Source of the DNA: Aliivibrio_A kagoshimensis
Lineage (GTDB): Bacteria; Pseudomonadota; Gammaproteobacteria; Enterobacterales; Vibrionaceae
Reading direction: 5' to 3'
Assembly (NCBI RefSeq): GCF_050337105.1
Contig: NZ_JAKJSQ010000027.1
Location: 1 to 52,141, forward strand
Length of the DNA stretch: 52,141 nucleotides
Both the position numbers and the translations under genes were made by a program. Shown piece after piece: positions 51,937 to 52,141 of the stretch (position 1 is its first letter; the number at the start of each line of letters is the position of its first letter). Under the pieces are notes generated by a model. The model worked only from the letters and a program-made list of their open reading frames with translations, was not told the DNA's origin and searched no databases.

Positions 51937-52141
51937 TTTTTCAGCCTTTTAAGTTTCAGAGTTAACTGACAATTAGATTACCCTATTTTGAACTTATTTG
52001 TATTACAATATGCATTTATCGTGATCTACACCTCTATTTTATTACATTAAATAGTGATCTCAACTACGTTTTATTGCTATAAATAGGGATTTTCTGGGCT
52101 AATTGTTAGAATTCAGCATTAATCTATTGATTTTCTATAAG

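Noticed and set aside
52021..52065. Possible CRP site upstream of the sodium:solute symporter (two TGATCT motifs)
   Set aside because: Neither motif has a matching second half-site at the required spacing.
1..52141. CRISPR arrays, insertion sequences, toxin-antitoxin or phage-defence systems
   Set aside because: No regularly spaced repeats, transposase, nuclease-helicase or paired small genes of this kind were found on either strand.

Overview
The window reads as ordinary chromosomal DNA of a marine gammaproteobacterium of the family Vibrionaceae (Vibrio, Aliivibrio or Photobacterium-like). This rests on protein content: FolE, MoeA/MoeB, RluF, SanA, MaeA, NrfA and PstSCAB all look like close relatives of enterobacterial/vibrio proteins, and the window also carries UPF0319 and DUF3392 proteins, several c-di-GMP enzymes and chemotaxis receptors typical of vibrios. 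No phage, insertion sequence, integrase, rRNA or CRISPR array was seen. Genus and species cannot be fixed from the sequence alone.

Layout. 0.1-3.1 kb: a chemotaxis receptor, an orphan type IV pilin-like protein and a UPF0319 periplasmic protein. 3.2-6.8 kb: a high-affinity phosphate operon pstS-pstC-pstA-pstB with a likely PhoB box array. 7.0-9.1 kb: a TPR-GAF-GGDEF diguanylate cyclase. 9.1-13.1 kb: molybdopterin genes moeA-moeB, divergent folE, and rluF. 13.2-13.4 kb: tRNA-Cys and tRNA-Leu. 13.5-22.0 kb: an alpha-galactoside (melibiose-type) cluster made of a MelR-like AraC regulator, a periplasmic binding protein, two permeases, a fused double ATPase and the GH4 alpha-galactosidase MelA. 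22.2-23.8 kb: an EF-hand protein and a PfoR-like PTS_EIIC_2 membrane protein. 24.35 kb: a second, identical tRNA-Leu. 24.6-29.4 kb: a GGDEF-EAL protein and a Dld-II-type D-lactate dehydrogenase. 29.4-33.8 kb: an MFS carrier and a Fur-box-controlled iron-type ABC importer. 34.0-37.0 kb: an orphan ParA ATPase, a MipA/OmpV-like barrel and an ankyrin protein. 37.1-40.9 kb: fabH2, sanA, a DUF3392 gene and maeA. 41.2-42.2 kb: an LpxR-like lipid A deacylase. 42.2-50.1 kb: respiratory nitrite ammonification genes, with nrfG convergent to nrfA, and nrfBCD plus nrfE-dsbE-nrfF divergent from it. 50.2-51.9 kb: a sodium:solute symporter.

How the parts work together. NrfA reduces nitrite to ammonium using electrons passed by NrfD and NrfC to NrfB, while NrfE, NrfF, NrfG and a thioredoxin-like protein attach the unusual CWSCK-bound haem. 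A perfect 7-2-7 NarP/NarL site and an FNR-like site lie between nrfA and nrfB. The alpha-galactoside cluster pairs an E. coli-type regulator and enzyme with a rhizobial Agp-type (oligopeptide-family) ABC importer in place of the MelB symporter.

The two observations most worth checking are these. First, an 11-kb segment containing the whole melibiose cluster lies between two identical, same-direction tRNA-Leu genes (a 97-nt direct repeat). Second, the orphan ParA gene has no standard start codon compatible with its conserved N-terminus, but has a strong ribosome site six bases before an in-frame AUU, with a possible small upstream reading frame overlapping it. There are also two places where an apparent terminator runs directly into the ribosome binding site of the next gene.
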